Below, one piece after another: positions 1-8,535 of a stretch of DNA of 64,000 nt (within the stretch, counting starts at the first letter, position 1; each line of letters begins with the position of its first letter). The notes below the pieces were generated by a model. It did no database searches, was not told where the DNA came from, and saw nothing but the letters and a program-made list of their open reading frames with translations. A program made the translations under genes and the position numbers. The DNA comes from Bacteroidota bacterium (GTDB lineage: Bacteria; Bacteroidota; Bacteroidia; Flavobacteriales; Flavobacteriaceae). The stretch spans positions 25,647 through 89,646 of the forward strand of contig JAJRRO010000106.1 of the NCBI GenBank assembly GCA_024279425.1. The letters run 5' to 3'.

Positions 1-956
1 ATTCTCCTTTGGTAAAGAACATTGCCAAACAGGAAGATATATCCGTGGTGGAATTGGATACAATTCAGGGCACGGGAAAAGAAGGTCGGGTAACAAAGAC
101 CGATATTTTATCATACTTAGGAAATAAAGAAGCGTATACAACACATAGTGTTACCCCAATTCCTGAAGAACCGGAACCGGTAGTTACAAAACAGCAGCAA
201 GAGCCCATTATTGAAAAACAACAGATTTCCAGGGTATCTGCTTCAGGTGGTGATGAGGTCATAGAAATGACTCGAATGGGTAAACTCATTGCCAAGCATA
301 TGGTAGATAGTGTTTGCACCTCTGCGCATGTGCAGAGTTTTATAGAGGTAGATGTTACCAATATTGTCAATTGGAGAAACAAAATGAAAGATTCCTTTCA
401 ACAAACTGAAGGGGAGAAATTGACATTCACACCAATTTTTATGGAAGCCATTGCCAAGGCATTAAAGAAATATCCAATGATGAATATTTCGGTCGATGGT
501 GATACCATAATAAGGAAAAAGAACATTAATATTGGTATGGCGGCAGCCTTGCCCGATGGTAATTTAATTGTCCCGGTAATTAAGAATGCGGATCAATTAA
601 ATTTGGTGGGGATGGCGAAGGTAGTGAATGATCTAGCCCATAGATCTAGAAGTAATGAGCTTAAACCTGATGAAGTTCAGGATGGTACCTATACAGTTAC
701 CAATGTCGGCACTTTTGGCAGTGTTTTCGGAACACCTATCATTAATCAACCACAGGTGGGAATACTGGCCCTTGGGGCAATTCGTAAGATTCCATCGGTT
801 ATTGAGACCAATGAAGGTGATTTTATCGGTATTCGCAGCAAAATGTACATTTCCCACAGCTATGACCATAGGGTTGTGAACGGTGCTTTGGGCAGTATGT
901 TCGCCAAAGCAGTAGCCGATTATCTTGAAGCTTGGGATGTAAACCGCGAAATTTAA
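1..956 (+). CDS. 2-oxo-acid dehydrogenase E2 component (dihydrolipoamide acyltransferase), 5' partial
   Basis: C-terminal part of an E2 dihydrolipoamide acyltransferase, the core of a pyruvate or branched-chain 2-oxo-acid dehydrogenase complex; the substrate cannot be told from this part. The frame is open from base 3, so the lipoyl domain and start lie upstream of the window. What is seen starts at a peripheral-subunit (E3/E1) binding domain (GTGKEGRVTKTDIL), followed by a Pro/Gln-rich linker and, from about visible residue 85, the CAT-like catalytic domain to the end. The active-site motif near the C-terminus reads DHRVVNGA, where the family motif is DHRVVDGA (HxxxD), so the usual Asp is Asn. 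The gene is followed by a 128-base gap. Confidence 0.93.
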   Translation, partial: SPLVKNIAKQEDISVVELDTIQGTGKEGRVTKTDILSYLGNKEAYTTHSVTPIPEEPEPVVTKQQQEPIIEKQQISRVSASGGDEVIEMTRMGKLIAKHMVDSVCTSAHVQSFIEVDVTNIVNWRNKMKDSFQQTEGEKLTFTPIFMEAIAKALKKYPMMNISVDGDTIIRKKNINIGMAAALPDGNLIVPVIKNADQLNLVGMAKVVNDLAHRSRSNELKPDEVQDGTYTVTNVGTFGSVFGTPIINQPQVGILALGAIRKIPSVIETNEGDFIGIRSKMYISHSYDHRVVNGALGSMFAKAVADYLEAWDVNREI

Positions 957-1084
957 CCTCTATTTTGTCATAATCATTGCAAATATTGTCCGTAAACAAG
1001 GATTTGTGATTATCCGTTGGTTTGAAGTGTTTGTTCCAAGTATCTTTGCAACCCTTGACAAAAACCAAAATTCATCACTTAAAA

Positions 1085-2320
1085 ATGAAATACCTTTTTC
1101 TTTCCCCTAGGAAAGTCCATTTTGCTCTTTTCTTAATGTTTTCTACCACTTTGTTTTCCCAAAATGACCTATTGAAGTTTTATATTGATTGTAGGTGCGA
1201 TAAAAATTTTGTACGACAGGAGATTTCTTATGTTGATCATGTAAGGGATCAGGCACAGGCCAATGTGCAACTATTTATATATGATATAACCAATGGTATG
1301 GGAGGGCGGTCGTATACACTTGACTTTAAAGGTGTTGGAAATTTGGGGTCAATTACCAAGGAGTTGACCTATGATACTTCCGCCAACATGACGTCGGATG
1401 TGGTTAGAAAAGGTTTGGTCAAAAAAATAGCAGCAGGATTATTGCCTTATCTATTAGAATCTGGTATGGGAGATCGTATTACATATTCTGTTTCTACAGA
1501 GGAAACTCTAGATAAGAAAAATGAGGATGATGACCCTTGGAATAGCTGGATTTTTGAGATCAATGGGCAGACCAACTTACATAAGGAATCCAGTAGAAGA
1601 TCATTTGACTATGTGATTGGTTTTGAAACAGATAGGATTACTGAGAAATGGCGTATCCGGACTGATCTACAAGTTAATCAAGCCAATAGCCGATTTATCA
1701 GGGATGATGAAGAATTTACGAGTAGAAGAGAAAGATACTTTGGATATGGTAGTATTGTTCGTAGCCTTTCGGACCATTGGTCTGCCGGTATTTTTGGGGG
1801 AGCAAGTTATGACACCTATACAAATTTGGATTTATCCATGAACATTACCCCAGCTATAGAATACAATATATTTCCATATCGAGAGGTGCTCAAACGCGAA
1901 ATAGTTTTTGCCTATAAAATTGGGTTTGCTTATAATGATTATATAGAAACTACAATTTTTGGAGAAGACATGGAATCGCGCTTTCAACATTCCATGGATG
2001 TGCAGGTACGTTTCAGACAGCCATGGGGAAGCGTTTATTCTAGAATACGGGCTTCCAGTTTTTTGGAGGATTTTACAAAAAACAGGTTTCAGTTTTATAG
2101 TTCACTATCCGTTAGATTGATTAAAGGCTTATCAGCCCGCCTTACTTCCAATTTTGAGCTGATCAGGGATCAGGTCAATCTTCCTGCCGGATCGGCATCC
2201 TTGGAAGATGTACTACTGCAACAAAAACAAATTGCTACAGATTTTCAATTGCGAACGGGTGTAGGGTTAAGCTATACTTTTGGTTCAGCATTCAACAATA
2301 TCATCAATACGCGGTTGTAA
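1085..2320 (+). CDS. Secreted beta-barrel-like protein of unknown function
   Basis: Conserved hypothetical exported protein of about 411 residues. I chose the ATG at 1085 because it starts directly with a signal peptide (MKYLFLSPRK, a hydrophobic stretch, then TTLFSQ); the frame itself is open further upstream without a better start. The N-terminal part has two nearby Cys (IDCRCDKNF). The second half is made of alternating short amphipathic strands rich in aromatic residues (for example the stretches around EYNIFPYREV and RFRQPWGSVYSRIR), as in an outer-membrane barrel, and it ends in a hydrophobic/aromatic strand. No catalytic motif is recognised. It may be an outer-membrane protein of the Bacteroidota; function unknown. 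Confidence 0.75.
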   Translation: MKYLFLSPRKVHFALFLMFSTTLFSQNDLLKFYIDCRCDKNFVRQEISYVDHVRDQAQANVQLFIYDITNGMGGRSYTLDFKGVGNLGSITKELTYDTSANMTSDVVRKGLVKKIAAGLLPYLLESGMGDRITYSVSTEETLDKKNEDDDPWNSWIFEINGQTNLHKESSRRSFDYVIGFETDRITEKWRIRTDLQVNQANSRFIRDDEEFTSRRERYFGYGSIVRSLSDHWSAGIFGGASYDTYTNLDLSMNITPAIEYNIFPYREVLKREIVFAYKIGFAYNDYIETTIFGEDMESRFQHSMDVQVRFRQPWGSVYSRIRASSFLEDFTKNRFQFYSSLSVRLIKGLSARLTSNFELIRDQVNLPAGSASLEDVLLQQKQIATDFQLRTGVGLSYTFGSAFNNIINTRL

Positions 2321-2344
2321 TTAGCCTTTTCTATCTTTGATATT

Positions 2345-2504
2345 GAACTCGTTTAAACTTTTTGGATTATAGTGAAAATTAGGTCCTTTGTGCCCGATTG
2401 AAAACTTTTTTAAGTTGCATAGCAGGGCTACGGAAGGAAAAAAAGACAAAAAGCGGGTGCAAAAGAGAAATTATTTAGCCAATTTAAAAAGTTTAAACGA
2501 GTTC
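2345..2504. repeat. 160-bp inverted-repeat element (MITE-like)
   Basis: Two perfect 19-base arms (2345-2363, GAACTCGTTTAAACTTTTT, and its reverse complement at 2486-2504) enclose about 122 bases without a gene. The triplet ATT stands directly outside both arms and could be a target duplication. The element lies directly before a gene fragment. Size and layout resemble a small non-autonomous transposable element; a strong bidirectional hairpin is the alternative. Confidence 0.5.
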
Positions 2505-2634
2505 ATTAGATAAATATATCAAGAAGATGAAAACACAACTTTTACCTAGTACAAGTATTAATCATGGCAGTTGGAAAAACACCTTTGAAGAACCAGAAAT
2601 GTTGCCATGGTTATTTTCCCATATGCTTGAATAA
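2505..2634 (+). pseudogene. 3' remnant of a carboxylesterase/alpha-beta hydrolase gene
   Basis: A frame open from within the preceding inverted repeat and ending at TAA 2632-2634 encodes a peptide with NHGSWKNTFEEPEMLPWLFS. This resembles the end of esterases of the phospholipase/carboxylesterase type, where the catalytic His sits in a (G)HxSW motif followed by an 'ELxxWLFS' tail. An ATG at 2527 gives only 35 codons. The remainder of the enzyme (nucleophile, acid) is absent, so this is a leftover tail, probably left by a deletion or by arrival of the adjacent 160-bp element. Family call from memory of the motif. Confidence 0.5.
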
Positions 2635-2695
2635 AAAGTTGTATTCATTTCATCAGACCTTTCTATATCCTATATTTGTTCAAACAAAATGAGGT

Positions 2696-3472
2696 ATGGA
2701 ATTAAAGCTTACAAGGCCAATCTGTTTTTTTGATCTTGAGACGACCGGAACCAATGTGGCCAAAGACAGAATCGTCGAGATTTCCATTCTAAAAATATAC
2801 CCCAACGGAAATAAGGAAAGCAAGACATGGTTGGTGAATCCCGAAATGCAAATTCCAGATGAGGTCATTGCCATTCACGGGATATCTAACGAAAAGGTGG
2901 CCAATGAACCTACTTTCAAGGAGCTTTCCAAAGAAGTGTATGCCATAATCAAGAATAGTGATTTGGGAGGATTCAATTCAGATCGTTTCGATATTCCATT
3001 ACTTGCCGAGGAAATGTTGCGATCCGATATTGATTTTGATATGAAAAATACGGTTTCAGTCGATGTGCAGACCATTTTCCATAAAATGGAAAAAAGAACC
3101 CTGGAAGCAGCTTATAAATTCTATTGCGACAGAGACCTTACCGATGCGCATAGTGCCGAGGCTGACGCCAATGCCACCTATGAGGTTCTACTTTCCCAGC
3201 TAGACCGTTATCCAGAGTTGGAAAATAACATTAAAAAGCTCTCTGAGTTTTCCAGAAGAAAACAATCTGTGGATTTTGCGGGCTTCATTGCATTGGACGA
3301 GGATAAAGAAGAAATATTTGCTTTTGGAAAGCATAAAGGGAAGAAGGTACTTGATGTTCTGGATAAGGAGCCCGGCTATTTTGGGTGGATATTGAATGCA
3401 GATTTCCCGTTGTATACAAAAAAAGTGCTGACTCAGATAAAATTGAGCAAGTTGAACAATAAGTTGGGATAA
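2696..3472 (+). CDS. DnaQ-like 3'-5' exonuclease with C-terminal DUF3820-type domain
   Basis: Exonuclease of the DEDDh family (DNA polymerase III epsilon-like), 258 residues. Motif ExoI is FFDLETTGT near residue 11, ExoII is GFNSDRFDIPLL near 93, and ExoIII with the catalytic His is DAHSAEADANATYEVL near 145. The C-terminal 50 residues (FAFGKHKGKKVLDVL...GYFGWIL) match the small DUF3820 / QSregVF fold, which also occurs alone at 37335-37577. This combination is common for stand-alone Bacteroidota exonucleases, so the protein is unlikely to be the replicative proofreading subunit itself. A TATATTTG box at 2671-2678 may be the -7 element; no convincing -33 element was found. Confidence 0.9.
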   Translation: MELKLTRPICFFDLETTGTNVAKDRIVEISILKIYPNGNKESKTWLVNPEMQIPDEVIAIHGISNEKVANEPTFKELSKEVYAIIKNSDLGGFNSDRFDIPLLAEEMLRSDIDFDMKNTVSVDVQTIFHKMEKRTLEAAYKFYCDRDLTDAHSAEADANATYEVLLSQLDRYPELENNIKKLSEFSRRKQSVDFAGFIALDEDKEEIFAFGKHKGKKVLDVLDKEPGYFGWILNADFPLYTKKVLTQIKLSKLNNKLG

Positions 3473-3606
3473 ATATGCATCTGGTTGTATTGACAAAAAA
3501 CAATAAGGTTTTCTCACTAAATAGTATGGTTTGGAAATCAAATATTTTTGAAAACTTAACCTTAAAAGTCTTGCGACTGAGCTAGTTATTGAAAGAATCA
3601 ATTGCC

Positions 3607-4218
3607 ATGAAGATAATTTGTATAGGCAGAAATTACACAGAACATATTAAGGAGCTAGCCAATGAACGTCCGGAAGAGCCGGTTGTGTTTATAAAGCCAG
3701 ATTCAGCTGTTTTACCCAAAGAACAGGATTTTTACATCCCCGAATTTACCAAAGATGTGCACCATGAAGTCGAGGTGTTGGTCAAGATATGCAAGGTAGG
3801 TAAACATATAAATGAACGTTTTGCTCATAAATATTACGACGAGATTAGTCTGGGACTTGACTTTACGGCACGGGACCTTCAATCAAAACTGAAGGAAAAG
3901 GGCTTGCCGTGGGAAAAAGCGAAAGGTTTTGATGGTGCAGCTGTTATTGGAAAATGGCTCCCAAAATCGTATTTTAAAAATTTGAACGATTTAAACTTCT
4001 CCTTGCTCAAGAATAATGAAATTGTCCAAAACGGAAATACAGGCCTGATGCTGTGGAAAATAGATGAGTTGATTACCTATGTCTCCAAATTTTTCACTTT
4101 AAAAAAAGGAGATATAATTTTTACAGGAACTCCTGCGGGTGTTGGTCAAATAACAACAAATGACTATCTTTCAGGCAGATTGGAAGGACAGGAACTTTTC
4201 GCTTTAAACATTAAATAA
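3607..4218 (+). CDS. Fumarylacetoacetate hydrolase family protein
   Basis: FAH-family enzyme of 203 residues, the size of YcgM/FAHD1-type hydrolases and decarboxylases acting on acylpyruvates or oxaloacetate. Start chosen at ATG 3607 (MKIICIGRNYTEH), the usual beginning of this family; the longer reading from TTG 3589 adds nothing conserved. Metal-ligand residues are visible in HHEVEVLV (ExE) and further in LGLDFTARDLQ, and the closing GTPAGVGQI loop is present. Its stop overlaps the start of the Hpt gene by one base (TAATG), so the two are probably cotranscribed. Exact substrate is not decidable from sequence. Confidence 0.88.
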   Translation: MKIICIGRNYTEHIKELANERPEEPVVFIKPDSAVLPKEQDFYIPEFTKDVHHEVEVLVKICKVGKHINERFAHKYYDEISLGLDFTARDLQSKLKEKGLPWEKAKGFDGAAVIGKWLPKSYFKNLNDLNFSLLKNNEIVQNGNTGLMLWKIDELITYVSKFFTLKKGDIIFTGTPAGVGQITTNDYLSGRLEGQELFALNIK

Positions 4219-4556
4219 TGATATACAACCTTGATAAAATAAATGAGATGGCCGATGGGGATGAAGACTTCATAAACTCCGTGATATCGGTTTTTTTAGA
4301 AGAAGTACCCTTAGACCTCGAAGGACTGGAAAATGCTTTGGAACAGCAAAACTATGAACAAGTATATCAGTTGGCACATAAAATAAAGCCTAATGTTGAT
4401 CTATTGGGCATGGAACAAACTAGGGCTACAGCACTTCAAATTGAGACATTGGGCAAAAGTGCGGCTAATATGGGCGAGATAAAGGAGATTTTCCCGATAC
4501 TAAAAAAGGATATACAGCAGGTGGTATCTGAACTCAAAAAGGACTTTGGTTTATAA
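4218..4556 (+). CDS. Histidine phosphotransfer (Hpt) domain protein
   Basis: Single Hpt domain of 112 residues, all helical. The phospho-accepting His lies in [16 protein letters not shown] (about residue 55), matching the HxxKP/S...LG pattern of Hpt domains. Such proteins shuttle phosphoryl groups between hybrid kinases and response regulators; the partner is not visible next to it. Start overlaps the FAH stop by one base, and its own stop TAATG overlaps the cinA start by one base, so FAH - Hpt - cinA form a tightly coupled operon. Confidence 0.88.
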   Translation: MIYNLDKINEMADGDEDFINSVISVFLEEVPLDLEGLENALEQQNYEQVYQLAHKIKPNVDLLGMEQTRATALQIETLGKSAANMGEIKEIFPILKKDIQQVVSELKKDFGL

Positions 4557-5377
4557 TGTATGCAGAAATCATTACCATTGGCGATGAAATTCTCATTGGT
4601 CAGATAGTTGATACCAATTCTGCATTTATTGCCAAGGAACTTAATAAAATTGGTATTTCCGTCTATCAGATAACATCTGTCCAAGATGAAAGGGTTCATA
4701 TTCTCAAGGCACTTGAAGAAGCTGGTTCCAGAGCCCAAATTGTTATTGTTACAGGAGGTTTGGGGCCTACCAAGGACGATATTACCAAGCATACCCTTTG
4801 TGAATTTTTTGATGATGAACTGATCAACAATGAATTGGTACTTCGACATATTGAAGAATTGTTCGCCAATTATTTTTCCACACCTATTTCTGAGATCAAT
4901 AGACAACAGGCCATGGTGCCATCCAAAGCCATAGTACTGCATAACGCAAATGGTACTGCTCCCGGCATGTGGATGCAAAAAGATGAGGTTTCCTTCGTGT
5001 CACTTCCAGGTGTCCCATTCGAAATGAAAGGTTTAATAGTACATGAAGTTATTCCCAAGATTATCGAAAAGTATGATAGGCCACATATAATTCATAAGAC
5101 TTTGGTAACCTACGGCCTCGGAGAAAGTGCCATTGCCGAAAAAATAGAGGATTGGGAAAACAAACTTCCTACATTTATAAAATTAGCCTATTTGCCAAAT
5201 CTAGGTAAAGTCAGACTTAGACTTACTGCCAAAGGCCCTGATAGAAAGGTATTGGCCGATACTGTTGAAGAAGAACTAAAAAAACTACCTTCCTTGATCG
5301 GGGACTTTATGTATGGCCTGGAAGATGAGGAGACGCTCGAAGAGTTGGTAGCAAAATTGTTTACAGCAAAAAAATGA
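4556..5377 (+). CDS. cinA: CinA N-terminal part (MoCF-like domain), ends at a slippery A7 run
   Basis: First two thirds of CinA, the NMN deamidase / ADP-ribose-processing protein. Residues 1-170 are the MoaB/MogA-like domain ([27 protein letters not shown]), followed by the middle domain. The frame stops at TGA 5375-5377 directly after the heptamer A AAA AAA. The missing C-terminal deamidase domain continues at once in the -1 frame from ATG 5374. Together the two parts make about 415 residues, the normal length of an unsplit CinA. Either the gene is expressed by -1 frameshifting or transcript slippage, or as two coupled chains (ATGA overlap), or a single base has been lost (mutation or sequencing error). 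Confidence 0.9.
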   Translation: MYAEIITIGDEILIGQIVDTNSAFIAKELNKIGISVYQITSVQDERVHILKALEEAGSRAQIVIVTGGLGPTKDDITKHTLCEFFDDELINNELVLRHIEELFANYFSTPISEINRQQAMVPSKAIVLHNANGTAPGMWMQKDEVSFVSLPGVPFEMKGLIVHEVIPKIIEKYDRPHIIHKTLVTYGLGESAIAEKIEDWENKLPTFIKLAYLPNLGKVRLRLTAKGPDRKVLADTVEEELKKLPSLIGDFMYGLEDEETLEELVAKLFTAKK

Positions 5378-5400
5378 CATTGGCAACAGCAGAGAGCTGT
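5368..5400 (+). promoter_or_regulatory. Candidate -1 frameshift site in cinA (A AAA AAA TGA plus short stem)
   Basis: Seven A at 5368-5374 stand in the phasing needed for tandem -1 slippage (gcA AAA AAA), with the zero-frame stop TGA immediately next. After a -1 slip translation would continue ATG ACA TTG into the CinA deamidase domain without losing a conserved residue. Eleven bases further on, ACAGC 5386-5390 and GCTGT 5396-5400 can form a 5-bp stem, which is weak and may be chance. Confidence 0.45.
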
Positions 5401-5802
5401 ACCGGTGGCAAAATCGCCCAAAAAATAACGGCATTCTCAGGGGCTTCCAAGTACTATAAAGGGAGTGTGGTTAGTTATTCAACCGAGATTAAGATTGATG
5501 TACTCAATGTTCCTAGAGCGCTTATAGACGAGCATTCGGTAGTAAGTGCAGAAGTTGCAAAGGCAATGGCGAAAAATGTAAAAAGCTTATTAAAAACAGA
5601 TTTTGCAATTGCCACTACGGGTAACGCAGGACCCACCAAAGGGGACTCCGATGCCGAAATAGGAACGGTGTATATCGCCATTGCAACTCCAAATAGTGTT
5701 TTTGTAGATAAATTCATGATGGGAAATCACAGGACCAGAATAGTTCAAAAGGCTGTAAATAAGGCATTTGAGCTTATTCAAAAAGAAATTTCAAAAATCT
5801 GA
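5374..5802 (+). CDS. CinA C-terminal NMN amidohydrolase domain (PncC-like)
   Basis: Deamidase domain of CinA, 142 residues, which converts nicotinamide mononucleotide to nicotinate mononucleotide in the pyridine-nucleotide cycle. The catalytic Ser motif ATAESCTGG begins at residue 5, and the later [10 protein letters not shown] and IGTVYIA segments are conserved in PncC. Stand-alone PncC proteins exist, but here the domain directly continues the CinA N-terminal frame with a one-base offset, so it is more likely the second half of a split or frameshifted cinA. If translated separately it would start at the ATG inside ATGA, coupled to the upstream stop. Confidence 0.88.
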   Translation: MTLATAESCTGGKIAQKITAFSGASKYYKGSVVSYSTEIKIDVLNVPRALIDEHSVVSAEVAKAMAKNVKSLLKTDFAIATTGNAGPTKGDSDAEIGTVYIAIATPNSVFVDKFMMGNHRTRIVQKAVNKAFELIQKEISKI

Positions 5803-5810
5803 AGTAGAAT

Positions 5811-5842
5811 TTTGTCCGTCCCACAAAAATGATATAAATTTG
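5811..5842 (+). promoter_or_regulatory. Bacteroidota-type promoter before rpmB
   Basis: TTTG at 5811-5814 (-33 element) is followed after 20 bases by TAAATTTG at 5835-5842 (-7 element, consensus TAnnTTTG). It lies about 30 bases before the rpmB ATG, giving a short leader for the ribosomal protein operon. Confidence 0.6.
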
Positions 5843-5872
5843 CAGCCTGTTTAAAATGAAAAATTAGGCGCA

Positions 5873-6109
5873 ATGTCAAAAGTCTGTGAAATTACGGGAA
5901 AGAGAGCGATGTTCGGAAACAACGTATCATTTTCTATCAATAAAACAAGGAGAAGGTTCAACGTAAATCTTTCTAAAAAGCGCTTTTATATTCCTGAGGA
6001 AGATCGTTGGGTAACGCTTAAAGTATCTGCGAAGGCGTTGAAGATCATTAACAAAAAAGGTATTTCAGCTGTTTTAAAAGAGGCTAAAGCACAAGGGTTG
6101 GTCAAATAA
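5873..6109 (+). CDS. rpmB: 50S ribosomal protein L28
   Basis: bL28, 78 residues, a structural protein of the large ribosomal subunit. The start MSKVCEITGKRAMFGNNVS and the following basic SINKTRRRFNVNL segment are diagnostic. It heads the rpmB - rpmG - DUF4295 cluster and has its own promoter-like sequence upstream. Spacing to rpmG is 19 bases. Confidence 0.98.
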   Translation: MSKVCEITGKRAMFGNNVSFSINKTRRRFNVNLSKKRFYIPEEDRWVTLKVSAKALKIINKKGISAVLKEAKAQGLVK

Positions 6110-6128
6110 TCCTAAAAAATAGATTACA

Positions 6129-6311
6129 ATGGCAAAAAGAGGGAACAGGGTCCAGGTTATTTTGGAATGTACAGAGCATAAAGAATCTGGACAACCAGGA
6201 ACTTCCAGGTATATCACCACAAAAAATAAAAAGAACACTCCGGAAAGGATGGAGATAAAGAAATTTAACCCTATCCTTAAGAGAATGACAGTTCATAAAG
6301 AAATTAAGTAA
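6129..6311 (+). CDS. rpmG: 50S ribosomal protein L33
   Basis: bL33, 60 residues, large-subunit protein near the E site. [17 protein letters not shown] and the [18 protein letters not shown] block are typical. This is the form without the zinc-binding Cys pairs: only one Cys is present (position 14), so the protein is Zn-independent. It is the second gene of the ribosomal cluster. Confidence 0.98.
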   Translation: MAKRGNRVQVILECTEHKESGQPGTSRYITTKNKKNTPERMEIKKFNPILKRMTVHKEIK

Positions 6312-6395
6312 CTAGACATTTTCGCAAAGAGGAAATGTCTAATATTCAAATAAGACATTTTACTCTCGTGAAGTTGTTAAACAACCCATTAAGTC

Positions 6396-6545
6396 ATGGC
6401 AAAGAAGACGGTAGCAAGTTTACAAACAAGTTCAAAAAGATTAACCAAGGCAATTAAAATGGTAAAGTCGCCTAAAAGTGGTGCTTATACATTTCAAGAG
6501 TCTGTAATGACACCTGAAGCTGTTAACGCTTGGTTGGCGAAGTAA
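6396..6545 (+). CDS. DUF4295 small basic ribosome-associated protein
   Basis: A 49-residue Lys-rich protein (MAKKTVASLQTSSKRLTKAI... ending EAVNAWLAK). It matches DUF4295, a family found in Bacteroidota and nearly always placed after rpmG. From memory, this family was seen as an additional large-subunit protein (named bL38) in a Flavobacterium ribosome structure; I am fairly but not fully sure of that assignment. Stop TAA at 6543-6545, followed by a terminator hairpin, so it closes the ribosomal operon. Confidence 0.88.
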   Translation: MAKKTVASLQTSSKRLTKAIKMVKSPKSGAYTFQESVMTPEAVNAWLAK

Positions 6546-6570
6546 GTTATAATTGATCAAATCAATTTTT

Positions 6571-6605
6571 AAAAGCTCCTTTTGAAAGAAAGGAGCTTTT
6601 TTATT
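6571..6605 (+). terminator. Rho-independent terminator after the rpmB operon
   Basis: Stem AAAAGCTCCTTT / AAAGGAGCTTTT around a short loop, then a T tract. It separates the ribosomal operon from ftsY. Confidence 0.85.
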
Positions 6606-6637
6606 TTCATATCTTTGATGAAAGTTTTTCAGGTAGT

Positions 6638-7600
6638 ATGAGTTTATTTAAAAATATATTTTCCTCTCAAAAAAAGGAGACCTTGGACAAGGGGCTCGAG
6701 AAGACAAAAACCACCTTTTTTTCCAAGTTAAGCAAGGCCGTGGTAGGCAAATCCAAAGTCGATGATGATGTATTGGATAATCTGGAAGAGGTTTTGGTAT
6801 CGTCTGATGTTGGGGTAGATACAACCTTAAGGATTATTGATCGCATTGAGGCCAGGGTTTCAAAAGACAAGTATATGGGCATTGATGAGCTCAACACCAT
6901 TTTGCGTGAAGAAATCGCCAGCTTACTTTCTGAAACGCATGTTGGCGAAGAAACCGAATATACCATTCCCAAGGATAACAAGCCCTATGTTATGATGGTT
7001 GTTGGCGTGAATGGGGTAGGTAAGACAACAACAATCGGTAAATTGGCCTATCAATTTAAAAAACAAGGACTTAAAGTGGTTTTAGGAGCGGCAGATACCT
7101 TTAGGGCGGCCGCTATAGATCAATTACAGGTTTGGGCAGATAGGGTAGATGTGCCCATGATAAAACAGAAGATGGGGAGTGATCCCGCTTCGGTGGCTTT
7201 TGATACCTTGACTTCGGCCGTGACACAAGGTGCAGATGTTGTGATTATAGATACTGCGGGCAGATTGCATAACAAAGTGAATTTAATGAATGAATTGACC
7301 AAAGTAAAGCGGGTAATGCAAAAAGTGGTAGATGATACTCCCCATGAAGTTTTACTGGTTTTGGATGGTTCAACAGGACAAAATGCCTTTGAGCAAGCAA
7401 AGCAATTCACCAAGGCTACCGAAGTTACTTCATTGGCAGTCACAAAATTGGATGGCACCGCAAAAGGTGGGGTAGTGATCGGGATATCCGATCAATTTCA
7501 AATTCCGGTGAAATATATTGGGGTAGGAGAGGGTATTGAAGATTTGCAAGTGTTCAATAAATATGAATTTGTGGATTCATTTTTTAATACTGAAAATTGA
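6638..7600 (+). CDS. ftsY: Signal recognition particle receptor FtsY
   Basis: SRP GTPase receptor, 320 residues, which docks ribosome-SRP complexes at the membrane. NG domain: helical N region at about 20-85, G1 GVNGVGKTTTIGKLA near 125, the insertion-box motif DTFRAAAIDQL, G3 DTAGRLHN, and G4 TKLDGTAKGG. The acidic A domain is very short, as usual in Bacteroidota. Its stop TGA overlaps the TTG start of the broken DUF2911 gene. Confidence 0.97.
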   Translation: MSLFKNIFSSQKKETLDKGLEKTKTTFFSKLSKAVVGKSKVDDDVLDNLEEVLVSSDVGVDTTLRIIDRIEARVSKDKYMGIDELNTILREEIASLLSETHVGEETEYTIPKDNKPYVMMVVGVNGVGKTTTIGKLAYQFKKQGLKVVLGAADTFRAAAIDQLQVWADRVDVPMIKQKMGSDPASVAFDTLTSAVTQGADVVIIDTAGRLHNKVNLMNELTKVKRVMQKVVDDTPHEVLLVLDGSTGQNAFEQAKQFTKATEVTSLAVTKLDGTAKGGVVIGISDQFQIPVKYIGVGEGIEDLQVFNKYEFVDSFFNTEN

Positions 7601-8455
7601 AAAAGATAGCTTTTATCGGCTGCTTTTTGATAATGGCAATGCTAAAGGCACAAATAAAGCACCCCAAAGCAAGTCTCTTTGCAACAATTGTCCAAGAAGT
7701 TGGATTAACATCCATACAGGTTGAATACTCAAGGCCAGCCGCTTTGGGTCGCGAAATTTTCGGCGATTTAGTTCCTTATGGGCGTATTTGGCGTGTTGGC
7801 GCCAACGCATCGACAAAGATTACTTTTGATACCGATGTGACCATTTTGGGGAATTTACTTCCCAAAGGAACCTATGCGCTTTATGCTTTTCCCGAAGCGG
7901 ATATTTGAGATGTCGTTTTTCATGACAATACAACGATTTGGGGAGATGGCAGAAAAGAATACAACCCTAAAGAGGATGCCCTATGCGTTGAGATAACTCC
8001 GAAGGAATTAAGATCATTTCAGGAGAATTTCTTGATCACTTTCGATAAAATAAGTCATAACGCTTTGAGCATGATATGGCGCTGGGAAAATATGGAGATA
8101 GAAATGCCGATTGTTGTGGATACGGATAGTGTTATGAAAGCCCAGATTAAGGAACAGCTAAAGAATTACCCCACCGCGCAGACCTATTATGAGGCTGCAA
8201 GATATTATCAGGAGCAGGGAATAAACTATAAAACTGCTCTGAATTTTCTGAATAGGGCCATCGAGTTAGAAGGTGACACATACTATTTTCATCGGATAAA
8301 ACCCTTGGTTGAAGCAGCTTTGATGGATTAAATCTGCTATAAATTCAGTACAAAAATCGCTTGAATTGGCGGCTGTCCAGGATAAGGATGAGTTTGTCCG
8401 TATGAATGAGAAGAACATAATAGCGTGGAAGCGATATCTTGCCATTAAAAAGTAA
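7597..8455 (+). pseudogene. DUF2911 secreted protein gene, broken by a nonsense codon and a frameshift
   Basis: One continuous DUF2911-type reading, from TTG 7597 with signal peptide (MKKIAFIGCFLIMAMLKAQ) to TAA 8453-8455, is interrupted twice. First, TGA 7906-7908 stands where the reading expects Trp (EADI-stop-DVVFHDNTTIWGDG); the same frame then continues to 8331. Second, at about 8328-8333 two bases are missing, so the tail (SAINSVQKSLEL-like, then AAVQDKDEFVRMNEKN... KRYLAIKK) moves to another frame. Conserved DUF2911 blocks are visible (YSRPAALGREIFGDLVPYG, WRVGANASTKITF, KGTYALYAFP). The intact family has about 280 residues. The native role is unknown. It lies between ftsY and rimO. 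Confidence 0.85.
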
Positions 8456-8468
8456 ATTCCATTTAACA

Positions 8469-8498
8469 TTTGTGTTAAGCCACCAAGTTGTATTTTTG
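8469..8498 (+). promoter_or_regulatory. Bacteroidota-type promoter before rimO
   Basis: TTTG 8469-8472 followed by an 18-base spacer and TATTTTTG 8491-8498, a good match to TTTG / TAnnTTTG. It lies 38 bases before the rimO ATG and also supports the later start choice. Confidence 0.6.
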
Positions 8499-8535
8499 CA
8501 TCCGCCAAATTGTAGATAGGTTTCATTTAAAAGAT

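Noticed and set aside
7906..7908. TGA read as Trp (genetic code change) in the DUF2911 gene
   Set aside because: TGA ends other intact genes here (for example ftsY), and the same DUF2911 gene has a second, frameshifting lesion, so decay or error is simpler.
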